The notes beneath the pieces are model-generated. The model was not told where the DNA came from, made no database searches, and saw only the letters and a list, made by a program, of their open reading frames with translations. A program made the translations under genes and the position numbers. A DNA stretch of 64,000 bases from Cupriavidus sp. MP-37 (lineage in GTDB: Bacteria; Pseudomonadota; Gammaproteobacteria; Burkholderiales; Burkholderiaceae): positions 558,001 to 622,000 of the forward strand of contig NZ_CP085344.1 of NCBI RefSeq assembly GCF_020618415.1. Direction: 5' to 3'. Shown one piece after another: positions 45,030 through 54,314 of this stretch (within the stretch, counting starts at the first letter, position 1; each line of letters opens with the position of its first letter).

Positions 45030-45791
45030 ATGACGCCCACCGCCCTGATTGCCGACGATGAAGAGCATCTGCGTGCGTACCTGCGCGGCAAGCTGCAGCG
45101 CCTGTGGCCGGAGTTGCAGATCGTTGCCGAGGCGACCAACGGCATCGAAGCCGCCGACGCCATCGCGCGCTTGTCGCCGAGCGTTGCCTTCCTCGATATC
45201 AAGATGCCGGGCCTGTCGGGGCTGGAAGTGGCGCAGGGGTTGGAAACCGAAACGCGGGTGGTGTTCGTCACCGCCTATGACGAGTTTGCGCTCGATGCGT
45301 TCGAGCGCGCCGCAGTCGACTACCTGGTCAAGCCGGTCAGCGAGGAGCGCCTGGGCCGCACCATCGAGCGATTGCGCAAGGCGTTGCAGGAAGCGGCGCC
45401 GCTGCCCGAGTTGGCGCAACTGCTGAACCAGCTGACACGCGCCCAGCCGCGCGCCGAAGGTGCCAGCCAGTTGCGTTGGGTGCGGGCCAGCCGTGGCAAT
45501 ACCACCAGCCACGTGCCGATCCAGGAGGTGATGTATTTCCAGAGCGAGGACAAGTACGTGGTGGTGCATACCGTGGATGGCGAGCACCTGATCCGCACGC
45601 CGTTGGCGGAGCTGATTGCCGGTCTCGATCTCGAGGTGTTCTGGCAGATCCACCGCTCGTCCATCGTCAATATGGAATACGTGGCCGGCACGCGGCGCGA
45701 TGAGTCCGGGCGGCTGTTTGTCCGGATGCGCGGCAGCGATGCCGAACTGCCGGTATCGCGCGCCTACATGCATCGGTTCCGGCAGATGTAG
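45030..45791 (+). CDS. LytTR-family response regulator
   Basis: Partner of the preceding kinase. 253 aa: a receiver domain with acidic pocket D9/D10, phospho-acceptor D56 in AFLDIKMPG and Lys in YLVKPVSEE, then a C-terminal LytTR DNA-binding domain (ASRGNTTSHVPIQEVMYFQS, YVVVHTVDGEHLIRTPLAEL, FWQIHRSSIVNMEYV). Targets unknown; LytTR proteins bind direct repeats, and none is obvious beside the gene. Confidence 0.93.
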   Translation: MTPTALIADDEEHLRAYLRGKLQRLWPELQIVAEATNGIEAADAIARLSPSVAFLDIKMPGLSGLEVAQGLETETRVVFVTAYDEFALDAFERAAVDYLVKPVSEERLGRTIERLRKALQEAAPLPELAQLLNQLTRAQPRAEGASQLRWVRASRGNTTSHVPIQEVMYFQSEDKYVVVHTVDGEHLIRTPLAELIAGLDLEVFWQIHRSSIVNMEYVAGTRRDESGRLFVRMRGSDAELPVSRAYMHRFRQM

Positions 45792-45827
45792 GCCGGCTGG
45801 CGCGCGCGCCGCCGGCCAGTGGTCTGT

Positions 45828-46148
45828 CTAGTGTCGATCCATGAATTCCTGGATCTTGCGCTGTTCCCAGTCGCGGCCGCGGCGCGACAGCCGCATCCAG
45901 ACCAGCAGCCCGTGCACGGTCAGCCCGAGCCCCCAGGCCAGCGTGGTGGTCAGCGGCCACGGCCAGCCCGTGGTGGCGTAGTGCGACCAGGGCGGCGAGG
46001 GGAAGTAGAAGAAGCGGAACCACAGCCATGCATTGACCACCGCATAGACCAGCAGGTGGATATACCAGCCGCGCAGCGCGCGCACCATGCGGCGCGCGCG
46101 CCAGTAGGCCATGGCGTTGGGGTCGTTGGGCGGGAAGGCGTGGTGCAT
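45828..46148 (-). CDS. Stand-alone 2TM-domain membrane protein
   Basis: 106 aa made of one 2TM module: RARRMVRALRGWYIHLLVYA, then a loop, LAWGLGLTVHGLLVWMRLSR, ending in DWEQRKIQEFMDRH. It is plainly similar to the sensor module of the histidine kinase encoded 0.8 kb away (R-x-x-R-x-x-R-A-L-R-x-x-Y-x-H, W-G-x-G-L-x-V-H-G, E-x-R-K-I-x-E-[FY]-M). Start 46148 is supported by gaggt 6 nt upstream; longer frames to 46256 have no such site. Confidence 0.8.
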   Translation of the reverse strand: MHHAFPPNDPNAMAYWRARRMVRALRGWYIHLLVYAVVNAWLWFRFFYFPSPPWSHYATTGWPWPLTTTLAWGLGLTVHGLLVWMRLSRRGRDWEQRKIQEFMDRH

Positions 46149-46289
46149 GGGATACCTCGTCATCAGGAAGGTTGGCATGCGACAGGTATAGGCCACCGCC
46201 AGGCGCCGTTCCAGGCCCATGGGCTGAATCGACGGATTTCGTTCGCGAGCGTGCACGCCGTCAGCGTCAATGTCGCGCCATCGCCACCT

Positions 46290-47222
46290 TCATGATTGCA
46301 CTTTCAGTGCATCCCAGACCGCTTGCACCCCTGGCAGCGGTGCGACTGCGCCGTGGCCAGTGGTGGCCAGCGCGGCCGCCACCGCTGCCCAGCGCGCGGC
46401 GGACACAGCGTCATCTCCGGCCACCAGCCGCGCGAGATAGGTTCCGTCGAAGCAGTCGCCCGCGCCGGTCGCATCGACCGCGTCGACGCGGAATGGCGCC
46501 ACGGCGGTCAACTGTCCGCCATCGGATACCAGGCAACCCTGGCTGCCCAGTTTCAACACCACATGCGGCGCGCCCATGCGATGGCACCAGTCGACGATGC
46601 CCACGGGATCGTCGAGGCCGGCAAGCCGGCGCACGTCGTCCAGGCTGGGCAGGAACAGGTCGCACAACGGAAGTGTGGCGACGATGACTTCACGGGCGCG
46701 CTCCAGGGGCCACAGCCTGGGGCGCAGGTTGGGATCGTAGGACACCTTGGTGCCGGCCTGGCGGGAGATGCGGATGGCCTCGCGCACGGTACGCTTGGCT
46801 GACGTGCTGATGGCCTGGCTGATTCCGGAGACGTGGAGCCAGGTGGCCCGTTCCAGCAATGCGACCGGCAGGTCGCCGGGTTGCATCCGGCTCGCGGCGG
46901 AGCCCGAGCGCCGATAGGTGAAGACGTGGCCATCCGGGCCGTGATGGACGAAGTAGAGCCCGGTAGGTGCCGATGCGTCGATGACGACGCCGCTGGTGTC
47001 GACGTGTTCGCGGTGCAACAGGCACCGGCACATGCGGCCGAATTCGTCGTCGCCCAGCCGGGTCAGGTAGGCGCACCGCGCACCCTGGCGCGCCGCGGCG
47101 ATGACGGCGTTGGAGGTATCGCCGCCGAAGCCCTGCAAGTAGGTCCGCGACCCGCGCGGGCCGGTATGGTTGAACTCGACCATGGCCTCGCCCAGCGCGA
47201 CGATGTCGAAGCTGGCGCGCAT
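46290..47222 (-). CDS. PfkB-family sugar kinase, probably 2-keto-3-deoxygluconate kinase
   Basis: Ribokinase-fold kinase, 310 aa. Seen: ALGEAMVEFN and the glycine-rich GFGGDTSNAVIAAARQG of sugar binding, SYDPNLRPRLW (a block typical of KDG kinases), and the catalytic DATGAGDCFDG with Asp256. In context with a mannonate dehydratase that makes KDG, phosphorylation of KDG to KDPG is the likely reaction; other hexonates are possible. Last gene of the minus-strand unit, 2 nt after the dehydrogenase stop. No KDPG aldolase is in the window. Confidence 0.85.
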   Translation of the reverse strand: MRASFDIVALGEAMVEFNHTGPRGSRTYLQGFGGDTSNAVIAAARQGARCAYLTRLGDDEFGRMCRCLLHREHVDTSGVVIDASAPTGLYFVHHGPDGHVFTYRRSGSAASRMQPGDLPVALLERATWLHVSGISQAISTSAKRTVREAIRISRQAGTKVSYDPNLRPRLWPLERAREVIVATLPLCDLFLPSLDDVRRLAGLDDPVGIVDWCHRMGAPHVVLKLGSQGCLVSDGGQLTAVAPFRVDAVDATGAGDCFDGTYLARLVAGDDAVSAARWAAVAAALATTGHGAVAPLPGVQAVWDALKVQS

Positions 47223-47223
47223 G

Positions 47224-48258
47224 TCAGGCGTCCTCGCCCAGGTCGAGCAACACCTTGCAGCTGACGCGGGGCTGGTTTTCGGCGAGGTCGAATGCGTAGG
47301 CCACGTCGCGGAAATTGACCTGGTGCGTGATGATCCGGCCGGGATCCACCAGACCGCGCGCGATCCAGTCGATGACGGTGGGGAACATCGCGCAATTGAG
47401 ACGCGAGGCGTACAGGGTCAATTCCTTGCTGGTCAGCGCTTGCTGCGGCAGGGCCGATGGCGTGGCGGAAAACCCCAACACGCCGATGCGGCCTGCCGGC
47501 GCGGCGATGGCAACGGCTTCTTCCAGGATCGCAGGATGGCAGACCGCATCGTAGATCAGCGTCGGCCCGCCCGCCGCGCCGCGGCGCTCCAGCGCGCGCG
47601 CAAGCGGCTCGCGCGCGGTGTTGATGATTTCGTCATCCGCGGCGCCGCAGGCTTGCGCCAATGCCAGCCGTTCATCGACATGGTCGGTGATGAAGGTGCG
47701 TACACCATAGACGCGCTTGAGCACCTGCAGCAGGTTGAGTCCAACCGGCCCGGCGCCATAGATCAGCGCTACGTCCGAGGGCAGTACGCCGGTGCGGTGG
47801 GTGGCGTTGGCGGCCACCGCAAACGGCTCGATCACCGCGGCACTGGCAGTCGGCATGCCATCGGGCACCGGGTAGGCGTTACGTGCCGGCACGCATGCGA
47901 ATTGGCTGAAGCCGCCATCCCGGTGCACACCGATCACCTGGAGCCGCTGGCAGACATTGTGCCGGCCGATCCGGCACGCATGGCATTGACCGCAGCTGAC
48001 CACCGGATCCACCACCACCCGTTCGCCGATGCGGTCGGCGCTGACGCCCGCGCCAACCGCATCGACATGGCCCACGAACTCGTGGCCGATGACGCGCGGA
48101 TAGGTCACGAACGGATTCTTGCCATGGAAGATGTGCAAATCCGAACCGCACACTCCGGCAAGGCGCACGCGCACGCGCACCTCGCCTTCGGCCGGGACCG
48201 GGTTGGGTCGCTCGCACACGGCCATGCGGTGTGCTTGCTCGACGACTACGCTCAACAT
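47224..48258 (-). CDS. Zinc-dependent medium-chain dehydrogenase (RspB-like)
   Basis: NAD(P)-dependent sugar-alcohol or aldonate dehydrogenase, 344 aa. Catalytic zinc ligands C37 (GVCGSDLH) and H59-E60 (GHEF); structural zinc cysteines C89, C92, C95 and C103; Rossmann motif IYGAGPVGLN. Paired with a ManD/RspA homologue as in the E. coli rspAB operon, and by context an oxidation of a hexonate such as L-gulonate is plausible, but the substrate is not provable. Lies 34 nt after the dehydratase. Confidence 0.88.
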   Translation of the reverse strand: MLSVVVEQAHRMAVCERPNPVPAEGEVRVRVRLAGVCGSDLHIFHGKNPFVTYPRVIGHEFVGHVDAVGAGVSADRIGERVVVDPVVSCGQCHACRIGRHNVCQRLQVIGVHRDGGFSQFACVPARNAYPVPDGMPTASAAVIEPFAVAANATHRTGVLPSDVALIYGAGPVGLNLLQVLKRVYGVRTFITDHVDERLALAQACGAADDEIINTAREPLARALERRGAAGGPTLIYDAVCHPAILEEAVAIAAPAGRIGVLGFSATPSALPQQALTSKELTLYASRLNCAMFPTVIDWIARGLVDPGRIITHQVNFRDVAYAFDLAENQPRVSCKVLLDLGEDA

Positions 48259-48292
48259 GCTGGCTCCTTGTTCCGGTCAACTGGCGCGGCGG

Positions 48293-49501
48293 CTACCAGT
48301 TCCACATCGCGCCGTCGCGCAGCCGCGCCACCGGCAGGTAGGCGCGTTCGTACGGATAGCGGGCCGCCAGCCGCTCGTCGATGTCGACGCCAAGGCCGGG
48401 CACGTCGTCCATCACCAGGTAACCGTCCTCGAGGCGGTAGTTGTGCGGAAACACCGCGTCGACCAACGCGCCATGCGGCATCAGTTCCTGGATGCCGAAG
48501 TTTGGCGCCCACAGCCCGAAGTTGACCGCCGCGGCCATGCATACCGGTGACAGGTCGGTGGCGCCGTGGAAACCGGTGCGCACCTGGTAGGTCGCGGCGA
48601 AGTCCGCGATGCGGCGCACATGCGTGATGCCGCCGGCGTGAACGATGGTGGTGCGGATGTAATCGATCAGCTGTTCGCTGATCAGGTCCTTGCAGTCCCA
48701 CAGCGAATTGAAGACCTCGCCGGCCGCGAGCGGCGTGGTGGTGTGCTGGCGGATCAGCCGGAACGCCTGCTGGTTCTCGGCCGGCGTCGGATCTTCCAGC
48801 CAGAACAGGTTGAAGGGCTCCAGCGCCTTGCCCAGGCCGGCCGCTTCGATCGGTGTCAGGCGATGGTGCGCATCGTGCAGCAGGTGGGGAGCGAAGCCGA
48901 CGGCTTCGCGCACCTTGTGGAACAGTTCCGGCGTGTGTCGCAGGTAGAGCGAGGTATCCCAGGGTTCCTCCGGCGGCAAGCCCTTCTGCGCCGGCTCATA
49001 GTGACCCGGTTGCGTGCCCACGCCGTACACCTTGGACAAGCCGGGCACGCCCGACTGCACGCGGATTGCCTTGTAGCCTTGCGCGATATGGCTGTGCACC
49101 GCGTCGACGGCTTCGGCGTGGTCGCGGCCGGTGGCGTGGCCGTACACCATCAGGCCATGGCGGCTGCGGCCGCCCAGCAGCTGCACCACCGGCATGCCGG
49201 CCAGCTTGCCCAGGATGTCCCACAGTGCCATGTCGATGGCCGCGATCGCGGTCATCGTGACCGGCCCGCGCCGCCAGTAGGCGCCGCGGTAGAGGTATTG
49301 CCAGATGTCTTCGATCCTGCGCGGATCGCGGCCGATCAGGCACGGAATCACATGCTCGTCCAGGTACGTGCGCACTGCCAGTTCGCGGCCATTGAGCGTG
49401 GCGTCGCCCAGCCCGTACGCGCCGGCATCGGTGACCACCTTGACCGTGACGAAGTTGCGCCCCGGGCAGGTGACGATGGTTTTTATCTGTTCGATCTTCA
49501 A
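48293..49501 (-). CDS. D-mannonate dehydratase family enolase (ManD/RspA)
   Basis: Enolase-superfamily sugar-acid dehydratase; ManD enzymes convert D-mannonate (some D-gluconate) to 2-keto-3-deoxygluconate. 402 aa from TTG 49501, with ggag upstream and the family start [16 protein letters not shown]; the longer frame to 49630 adds a low-value leader. Seen: [45 protein letters not shown] and AGEVFNS, which carry the metal acid ligands and catalytic His. Divergent from the mannitol-dehydrogenase gene; the 270-bp gap (49502-49771) must hold both promoters, and no regulator gene is present. Confidence 0.9.
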   Translation of the reverse strand: MKIEQIKTIVTCPGRNFVTVKVVTDAGAYGLGDATLNGRELAVRTYLDEHVIPCLIGRDPRRIEDIWQYLYRGAYWRRGPVTMTAIAAIDMALWDILGKLAGMPVVQLLGGRSRHGLMVYGHATGRDHAEAVDAVHSHIAQGYKAIRVQSGVPGLSKVYGVGTQPGHYEPAQKGLPPEEPWDTSLYLRHTPELFHKVREAVGFAPHLLHDAHHRLTPIEAAGLGKALEPFNLFWLEDPTPAENQQAFRLIRQHTTTPLAAGEVFNSLWDCKDLISEQLIDYIRTTIVHAGGITHVRRIADFAATYQVRTGFHGATDLSPVCMAAAVNFGLWAPNFGIQELMPHGALVDAVFPHNYRLEDGYLVMDDVPGLGVDIDERLAARYPYERAYLPVARLRDGAMWNW

Positions 49502-49771
49502 GGGTGTCTCCGGCCGGATCGTCGTTGTCGTGGGCCCGATGGCGCCGCCTGGTTGCGCAACGCCTGCATCGGTGAGGATGCGGCCAGAGTACTGCGGGCC
49601 GATTGCGGCGGAGTACGGCCGATTCCGCAATCAAATGCAGCGTTAGCCGCAGTTGAATCGCGAAAGCACCGCACGTTGGACACCACGGCGGCGTGCAAAC
49701 TTCTTCGCATCGAAGACAACGCCGGATGCACGCACGATGCTGCTGCCAACAGACCTGCCGAGGTACCGCTG

Positions 49772-51217
49772 ATGAGGCTCACGCAACGCAACGGTTGCCG
49801 CGCCAATCGTGAAGTGCGCCAGCCCGGCTACGATCGCGGACGCTTGTCGCGCGGCGTGCTGCATCTTGGCCTTGGCGCATTCCATCGCGCGCACCAGGCG
49901 CTGTACACCGAGGCCGCAATCCGCGCCGGCGATAGCCGCTGGGGCATTGTCGGCGTCAGCCTGCGCGAGCCGCGCACACCGCGCATGCTGGCGGCGCAGG
50001 ACTTCCTGTATTCGGTGACCGAACGCGAAGGTGCGGCGGCTACGACGCGTATCGTCGGCGCCGTGGTGCAAGCCTGGTATGCACCGCATGCGCTGGAGGA
50101 GGTGCTGGGTGCGCTGGCCGACCCCGGTATCGCGGTGGTGACCTGCACGGTCACGGAAAAGGGCTACTGCCAGCATCCGTCCAGCGCCGACCTGGACACG
50201 GACCACGCCGATATCCGACACGACCTGGCCTATCCCGACACGCCCAGAAGCACGCTTGGCGTACTGGCTGCCGGACTGCGCCGCCGGCCTGTTGGGGCGC
50301 CGCTCAGCATCGTTTGCTGCGACAACATGCCCGCCAACGGCCAGACGCTGCGCAAGCTGCTGGCGCAGTACGCAGCGCTGACGGCCCCGGCACTGGCCCG
50401 CCGCGTGCGGGACGACGTGGCATTTCCCAACACCATGGTGGACCGGATCGTGCCCGCCGCCACGCCGGCATCGCGCCGTGACGCGCAGCGTCGCCTGGGT
50501 TTGCGCGACGAGGCCGCCATCGTCTGCGAAGCCTTTACGCAGTGGGTGATCGAGGACCGCTTTGCCGGACCCAGGCCGGCATGGGAAGCGGGCGGCGCGC
50601 TGATGACGAGCGATGTCCGGCCGTTCCAGGCGATGAAGCTGCAGCTGCTCAACGGCACGCATTCCGCCATCGCCTATGCCGGGCAACTGTGCGGGCTGCA
50701 GACCGTTGCCGAGGCCATGGACGATCCGCTGGTCGGCGCCTTCGCGCGCGGCGTGATGGCGGACCTGCGCGCCACCGTGCAAGCGCCGCCCGGATATGAC
50801 GTGGACGCATACAGCGAGGCCTTGCTGCAGCGCTTTCGCAATGCCGCGCTCGATCATCGCACTGTGCAAATCGCAGCCGACGGCACGCAGAAAGTGCCGG
50901 TGCGCTGGCTGCCCGCCCTGCGTGCCAGTGCAGGCATCGAGCGGCCCTGGCTGGAACGCGCGCTCGCGGCCTGGCTGCATTGCCTGCGCAGCGGACGCAG
51001 CGATGGCGGCCGCGCGCTTGCCTTCGACGATCCCGGCGCACCGGCGCTGGCGGCGTGCCTGCGTGGCGCCCACAGCGATGCCGACGCCGTGACACAGGCA
51101 CTCGCGCACGCTCCTGTCTTCGGCAGCGAGCCGTGGCCCGTGCCGCTGGCCGACCGCCTCGCCCGTCACCTGGCGGTGCTGCGCGTTGGCGGCACCGCCG
51201 CGCTGCTGTCGTCCTGA
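49772..51217 (+). CDS. Mannitol dehydrogenase family, probable D-mannonate oxidoreductase
   Basis: Long-chain polyol dehydrogenase, 481 aa; family members interconvert mannitol/fructose, fructuronate/mannonate or tagaturonate/altronate with NAD. Seen: HLGLGAFHRAHQALY (nucleotide fold), VTEKGYC, DNMPANG, FPNTMVDRIVPA and the catalytic KLQLLNGTHSAIAYAG with the Lys-Asn-His set. With ManD encoded divergently, fructuronate to mannonate is the best guess. ATG 49772 has gaggt 8 nt upstream; the much longer open frame to 48566 is antisense to manD and rejected. Confidence 0.88.
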   Translation: MRLTQRNGCRANREVRQPGYDRGRLSRGVLHLGLGAFHRAHQALYTEAAIRAGDSRWGIVGVSLREPRTPRMLAAQDFLYSVTEREGAAATTRIVGAVVQAWYAPHALEEVLGALADPGIAVVTCTVTEKGYCQHPSSADLDTDHADIRHDLAYPDTPRSTLGVLAAGLRRRPVGAPLSIVCCDNMPANGQTLRKLLAQYAALTAPALARRVRDDVAFPNTMVDRIVPAATPASRRDAQRRLGLRDEAAIVCEAFTQWVIEDRFAGPRPAWEAGGALMTSDVRPFQAMKLQLLNGTHSAIAYAGQLCGLQTVAEAMDDPLVGAFARGVMADLRATVQAPPGYDVDAYSEALLQRFRNAALDHRTVQIAADGTQKVPVRWLPALRASAGIERPWLERALAAWLHCLRSGRSDGGRALAFDDPGAPALAACLRGAHSDADAVTQALAHAPVFGSEPWPVPLADRLARHLAVLRVGGTAALLSS

Positions 51218-51253
51218 GCCATCCCCATCCGACAACAAGGAGACCACCACACC

Positions 51254-52273
51254 ATGGCCATGCTGTTGACCCGACGCCGTTTTGGCGCGCTAGCCGCCGG
51301 CTCGCTGGCGATGACGCTGCCGGCAGCCCACGTACTGGCCCAGGCCGCCACCATCCGCCTGAAGTACGGCACCGCCTTTCCCGCCGACCATCCGGGCACG
51401 CTGCGCATCCAGCAGGCGGCGGTGGCCATCCGCCTCGACACCGGCGGCAAGGTCGATTTGCAGGTCTATCCCAACAGCCAGCTCGGCAGCGAGCCCGACA
51501 TGATCGCGCAGGTGCGCACCGGCGCGATGGACTTCATGTCCACGGCCGGCACCAACCTGCAAACGCTGGTGCCGACCGCCGGCATCAACGGCGTGGCCTT
51601 CGCCTTCAAGGACTACGCCACGGTCTGGGCCGCGATGGATGGCGACGTCGGCGCCTATGTGCGCGCCGCGCTGGGCAAGGTGAACCTGCACGTCTTCGAC
51701 AAATGCCTGGACAACGGCTATCGCAACATCACCTCGGCGAGCCGGCCGATCAACACGCCGGCGGACCTGAAAGGCTTCAAGGTGCGCGTGCCCGGCATCC
51801 CGCTGTGGATCTCGATGTTCAAGGCGCTGGGCGCGTCGCCGACGGCCATTCCGTTCGGCGAACTCTACTCAGCGCTGCAAACTCGGGTCGTCGACGGACA
51901 GGAGAATCCGCTCGCGCTGATTCGCAGCGCCAAGCTTTATGAAGTGCAGAAGTTCTGCGCGCTGACCGGACACACCTGGGACGGCCACTTCATCTTCGGC
52001 AACGCCAGGAAATTCCGGGCGCTGCCAGCGGAGGTGCAGGCCGCCATCACCGCCCACTTCACCGCGGCGGCGCTGAAGCAGCGCGAGGACATCGCGCGCC
52101 TGAACACCGATGCGCAGGCCGAGCTGAGCCGCCTCGGCATCGTCTTCAACCAGCCCGATCCCGCGCCGTTCCGCGCCTTGCTGCAAGGCGCCGGCTTCTA
52201 TGCCGAATGGAAGAAGAAATACGGCGACGAAGCGTGGTCCAGGCTGGAGAAATACGCGGGCCGTCTCGCATGA
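51254..52273 (+). CDS. TRAP transporter periplasmic binding protein (DctP family)
   Basis: Solute receptor of a TRAP uptake system, probably for a hexuronate or hexonate by context. 339 aa. The N-terminus TRRRFGALAAGSLAM looks like a twin-arginine signal followed by AHVLA cleavage, so Tat export is likely. Body: LKYGTAFPADHPGTL, YPNSQLGSEPDMIAQVRTGA (family core) and GFKVRVPGIPLWI with the conserved carboxylate-binding Arg. Followed by its fused membrane component. Confidence 0.92.
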   Translation: MAMLLTRRRFGALAAGSLAMTLPAAHVLAQAATIRLKYGTAFPADHPGTLRIQQAAVAIRLDTGGKVDLQVYPNSQLGSEPDMIAQVRTGAMDFMSTAGTNLQTLVPTAGINGVAFAFKDYATVWAAMDGDVGAYVRAALGKVNLHVFDKCLDNGYRNITSASRPINTPADLKGFKVRVPGIPLWISMFKALGASPTAIPFGELYSALQTRVVDGQENPLALIRSAKLYEVQKFCALTGHTWDGHFIFGNARKFRALPAEVQAAITAHFTAAALKQREDIARLNTDAQAELSRLGIVFNQPDPAPFRALLQGAGFYAEWKKKYGDEAWSRLEKYAGRLA

Positions 52274-52311
52274 CGGCTGGCACGAACGATAAAGAAGACA
52301 AGGAGACATCG

Positions 52312-54177
52312 ATGGAGCACACCGCTGAAGCCATTGCGCCAGCGCTCCCGGCGCCATCAGCCGCCGCGGCCTGTTGGCGCCGCCTGCTGGCCTGCATGGT
52401 GGAGGTGCCGGCCGCGCTGATCGTGCTGGCAGAGATCCTGCTGCTGGGCGGCGGTGCCTTCGCGCGCTACGCGCTGCACCAGCCGGTCCCATGGACGGAT
52501 GAACTGGCCAGCATCCTGTTCCTGTGGCTGGCGATGCTCGGCGCCATCATCGCGCTGGACCGCGGCAGCCACATGCAACTGACCACCTTTATCAAGAACC
52601 TGCCGCCCGCCAGGCGCGCCTGGGTCGACGCGCTCGGCATGTGGCTGGTGGTGGCGTTCCTGTCGCTGTTGCTGCGGCCGGCGTGGGAGCATCTGACCGA
52701 GCACCTCGAGGTGTCGACGCCGACGCTGGAGATCAGCGAAGGCTACCGCGCCGCCGCGGTGCTGGTCGGGATCGTGCTGATGCTGGTTGCGGCGATCTTG
52801 CGCCTGCTTGCGGCGCACTGGAAACCGGTGCTGGCGACCGGCCTGATGGTGGCAGTGTGTAGTGGCGTGCTTTGGCTGCTGTCGCCCACGCTGATGACGC
52901 TCGGCAATGCCAACCTGGTGATCTTCTTCCTGCTGATGCTGGTTGCATGCGTGGCCATCGGCGTACCGATCGCCTTCGCCTTCGGCCTGGCAACGCTGTG
53001 CTACCTGTCGCTGTCGACGGCCACGCCGCTGTCCATCATCCCGAACCGCATGCAGGAGGGCATGTCGCACCTGATTCTGTTGGCGGTGCCGCTATTCGTC
53101 TTCCTGGGCGCGCTGATCGAGATGACCGGCCTGGCGCGGGCGATGATCCACTTCCTGGTCAGCCTGATCGGCCATTTGCGCGGCGGCCTGCAGTATGTGC
53201 TGCTGGGCGCGATGTACATCGTCTCCGGCATCTCGGGCGCGAAGGCCGCCGACATGGCTGCCGTGGCGCCAAGCCTGTTCCCGGAAATGAAGCGGCGTGG
53301 CGCCAGGGACGGCGACCTGATCGGTCTGCTGTCGGCATCGGGCGCGATGTCGGAAACCATCCCGCCCAGCATCGTGCTGATCACGGTGGGATCGGTGACC
53401 GGGGTATCGATCACGTCGCTGTTCATCGGTGGCCTGATGCCCGCCGCGGTAGGGTTGGTGATGATGTCCCTGGTGGTCTGGTTCCAGACCCGCAAGGAAG
53501 ACATGAGCCGCGTGCCACGGCCGTCGCGCCCGGTGATCGTGAAAGCCCTGCTGGTTGCGCTGCCGGCACTGGCGCTGCCCATCATCATTCGCACGGCGGT
53601 GGTCGAGGGGGTGGCTACCGCGACCGAGGTGTCTACGATCGGCATTTTCTACGCGGTGCTGGCCGGGATCCTGGTGTATCGCCGGTTCGAGTGGCGGCGG
53701 GTCTATCCGATGCTGCTGGATACGGCGGCGTTGTCCGGTGCGATTCTGCTGATCGTCGGCTGTGCCACGGCGATGGCGTGGGCGCTGACGCAGTCCGGCT
53801 TTGCGCAGGACCTGGTGCGGATTCTGTCGTCCGTTCCCGGTGGCAAGACCGGTTTCCTGCTGGTATCGGCGCTGGCCTTTGTCATCCTCGGCAGCTTGCT
53901 GGAAGGTATTCCCGCCATTGTGTTGTTCGGGCCGTTGCTGTTTCCCATTGCCAAGCTGGTTGGCGTGCATGAGGTGCATTACGCCATGGTGGTGATTTTT
54001 GCGATGGGCCTGGGCCTGTTCGCGCCGCCCTTTGGCGTGGGGTTTTATGCCGCCTGTGCGATCGGGCGGGTGTCGCCTGACGTGGCGATGCCGCGGGTGT
54101 GGCCGCATATGGCGGCGTTGTTTGTGGCGCTGGTGCTGTTGACGTTGGTGCCTTGGTTTTCGATCGGGTTTCTGTGA
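52312..54177 (+). CDS. Fused TRAP transporter membrane subunits (DctQM)
   Basis: Single 621-aa protein joining the small DctQ (about 30-190, four helices, with FARYALHQPVPWTDELASIL and GAIIALDRGSHMQL) to the large DctM permease (about 210-620). DctM motifs: VACVAIGVPIAFAFGLATL, YIVSGISGAKAADMAAVAPS, SASGAMSETIPPSIVLI and FGVGFYAACAIGR. Fused forms are known but less common than separate genes. ATG 52312 is chosen for aaggag at 52300-52305; an ATGA overlap with dctP at 52270 is the alternative. Confidence 0.9.
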   Translation: MEHTAEAIAPALPAPSAAAACWRRLLACMVEVPAALIVLAEILLLGGGAFARYALHQPVPWTDELASILFLWLAMLGAIIALDRGSHMQLTTFIKNLPPARRAWVDALGMWLVVAFLSLLLRPAWEHLTEHLEVSTPTLEISEGYRAAAVLVGIVLMLVAAILRLLAAHWKPVLATGLMVAVCSGVLWLLSPTLMTLGNANLVIFFLLMLVACVAIGVPIAFAFGLATLCYLSLSTATPLSIIPNRMQEGMSHLILLAVPLFVFLGALIEMTGLARAMIHFLVSLIGHLRGGLQYVLLGAMYIVSGISGAKAADMAAVAPSLFPEMKRRGARDGDLIGLLSASGAMSETIPPSIVLITVGSVTGVSITSLFIGGLMPAAVGLVMMSLVVWFQTRKEDMSRVPRPSRPVIVKALLVALPALALPIIIRTAVVEGVATATEVSTIGIFYAVLAGILVYRRFEWRRVYPMLLDTAALSGAILLIVGCATAMAWALTQSGFAQDLVRILSSVPGGKTGFLLVSALAFVILGSLLEGIPAIVLFGPLLFPIAKLVGVHEVHYAMVVIFAMGLGLFAPPFGVGFYAACAIGRVSPDVAMPRVWPHMAALFVALVLLTLVPWFSIGFL

Positions 54178-54314
54178 GGGGACTTCTTTGCGTGGCTCCG
54201 TACTGCGGATTCCGGGCTCTGCCGCGGAGCACATCGCGGCGCACGCATGGCACTGTCGCGAGCGAGCCCGAGGGTCTATTCCAGCCCGCTTGTTTTCTCC
54301 CCTCTCCCGCTTGC

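Noticed and set aside
48566..49771. Long plus-strand extension of the mannitol-dehydrogenase frame
   Set aside because: Runs antisense to manD; real family homology begins at ATG 49772 with a ribosome site.
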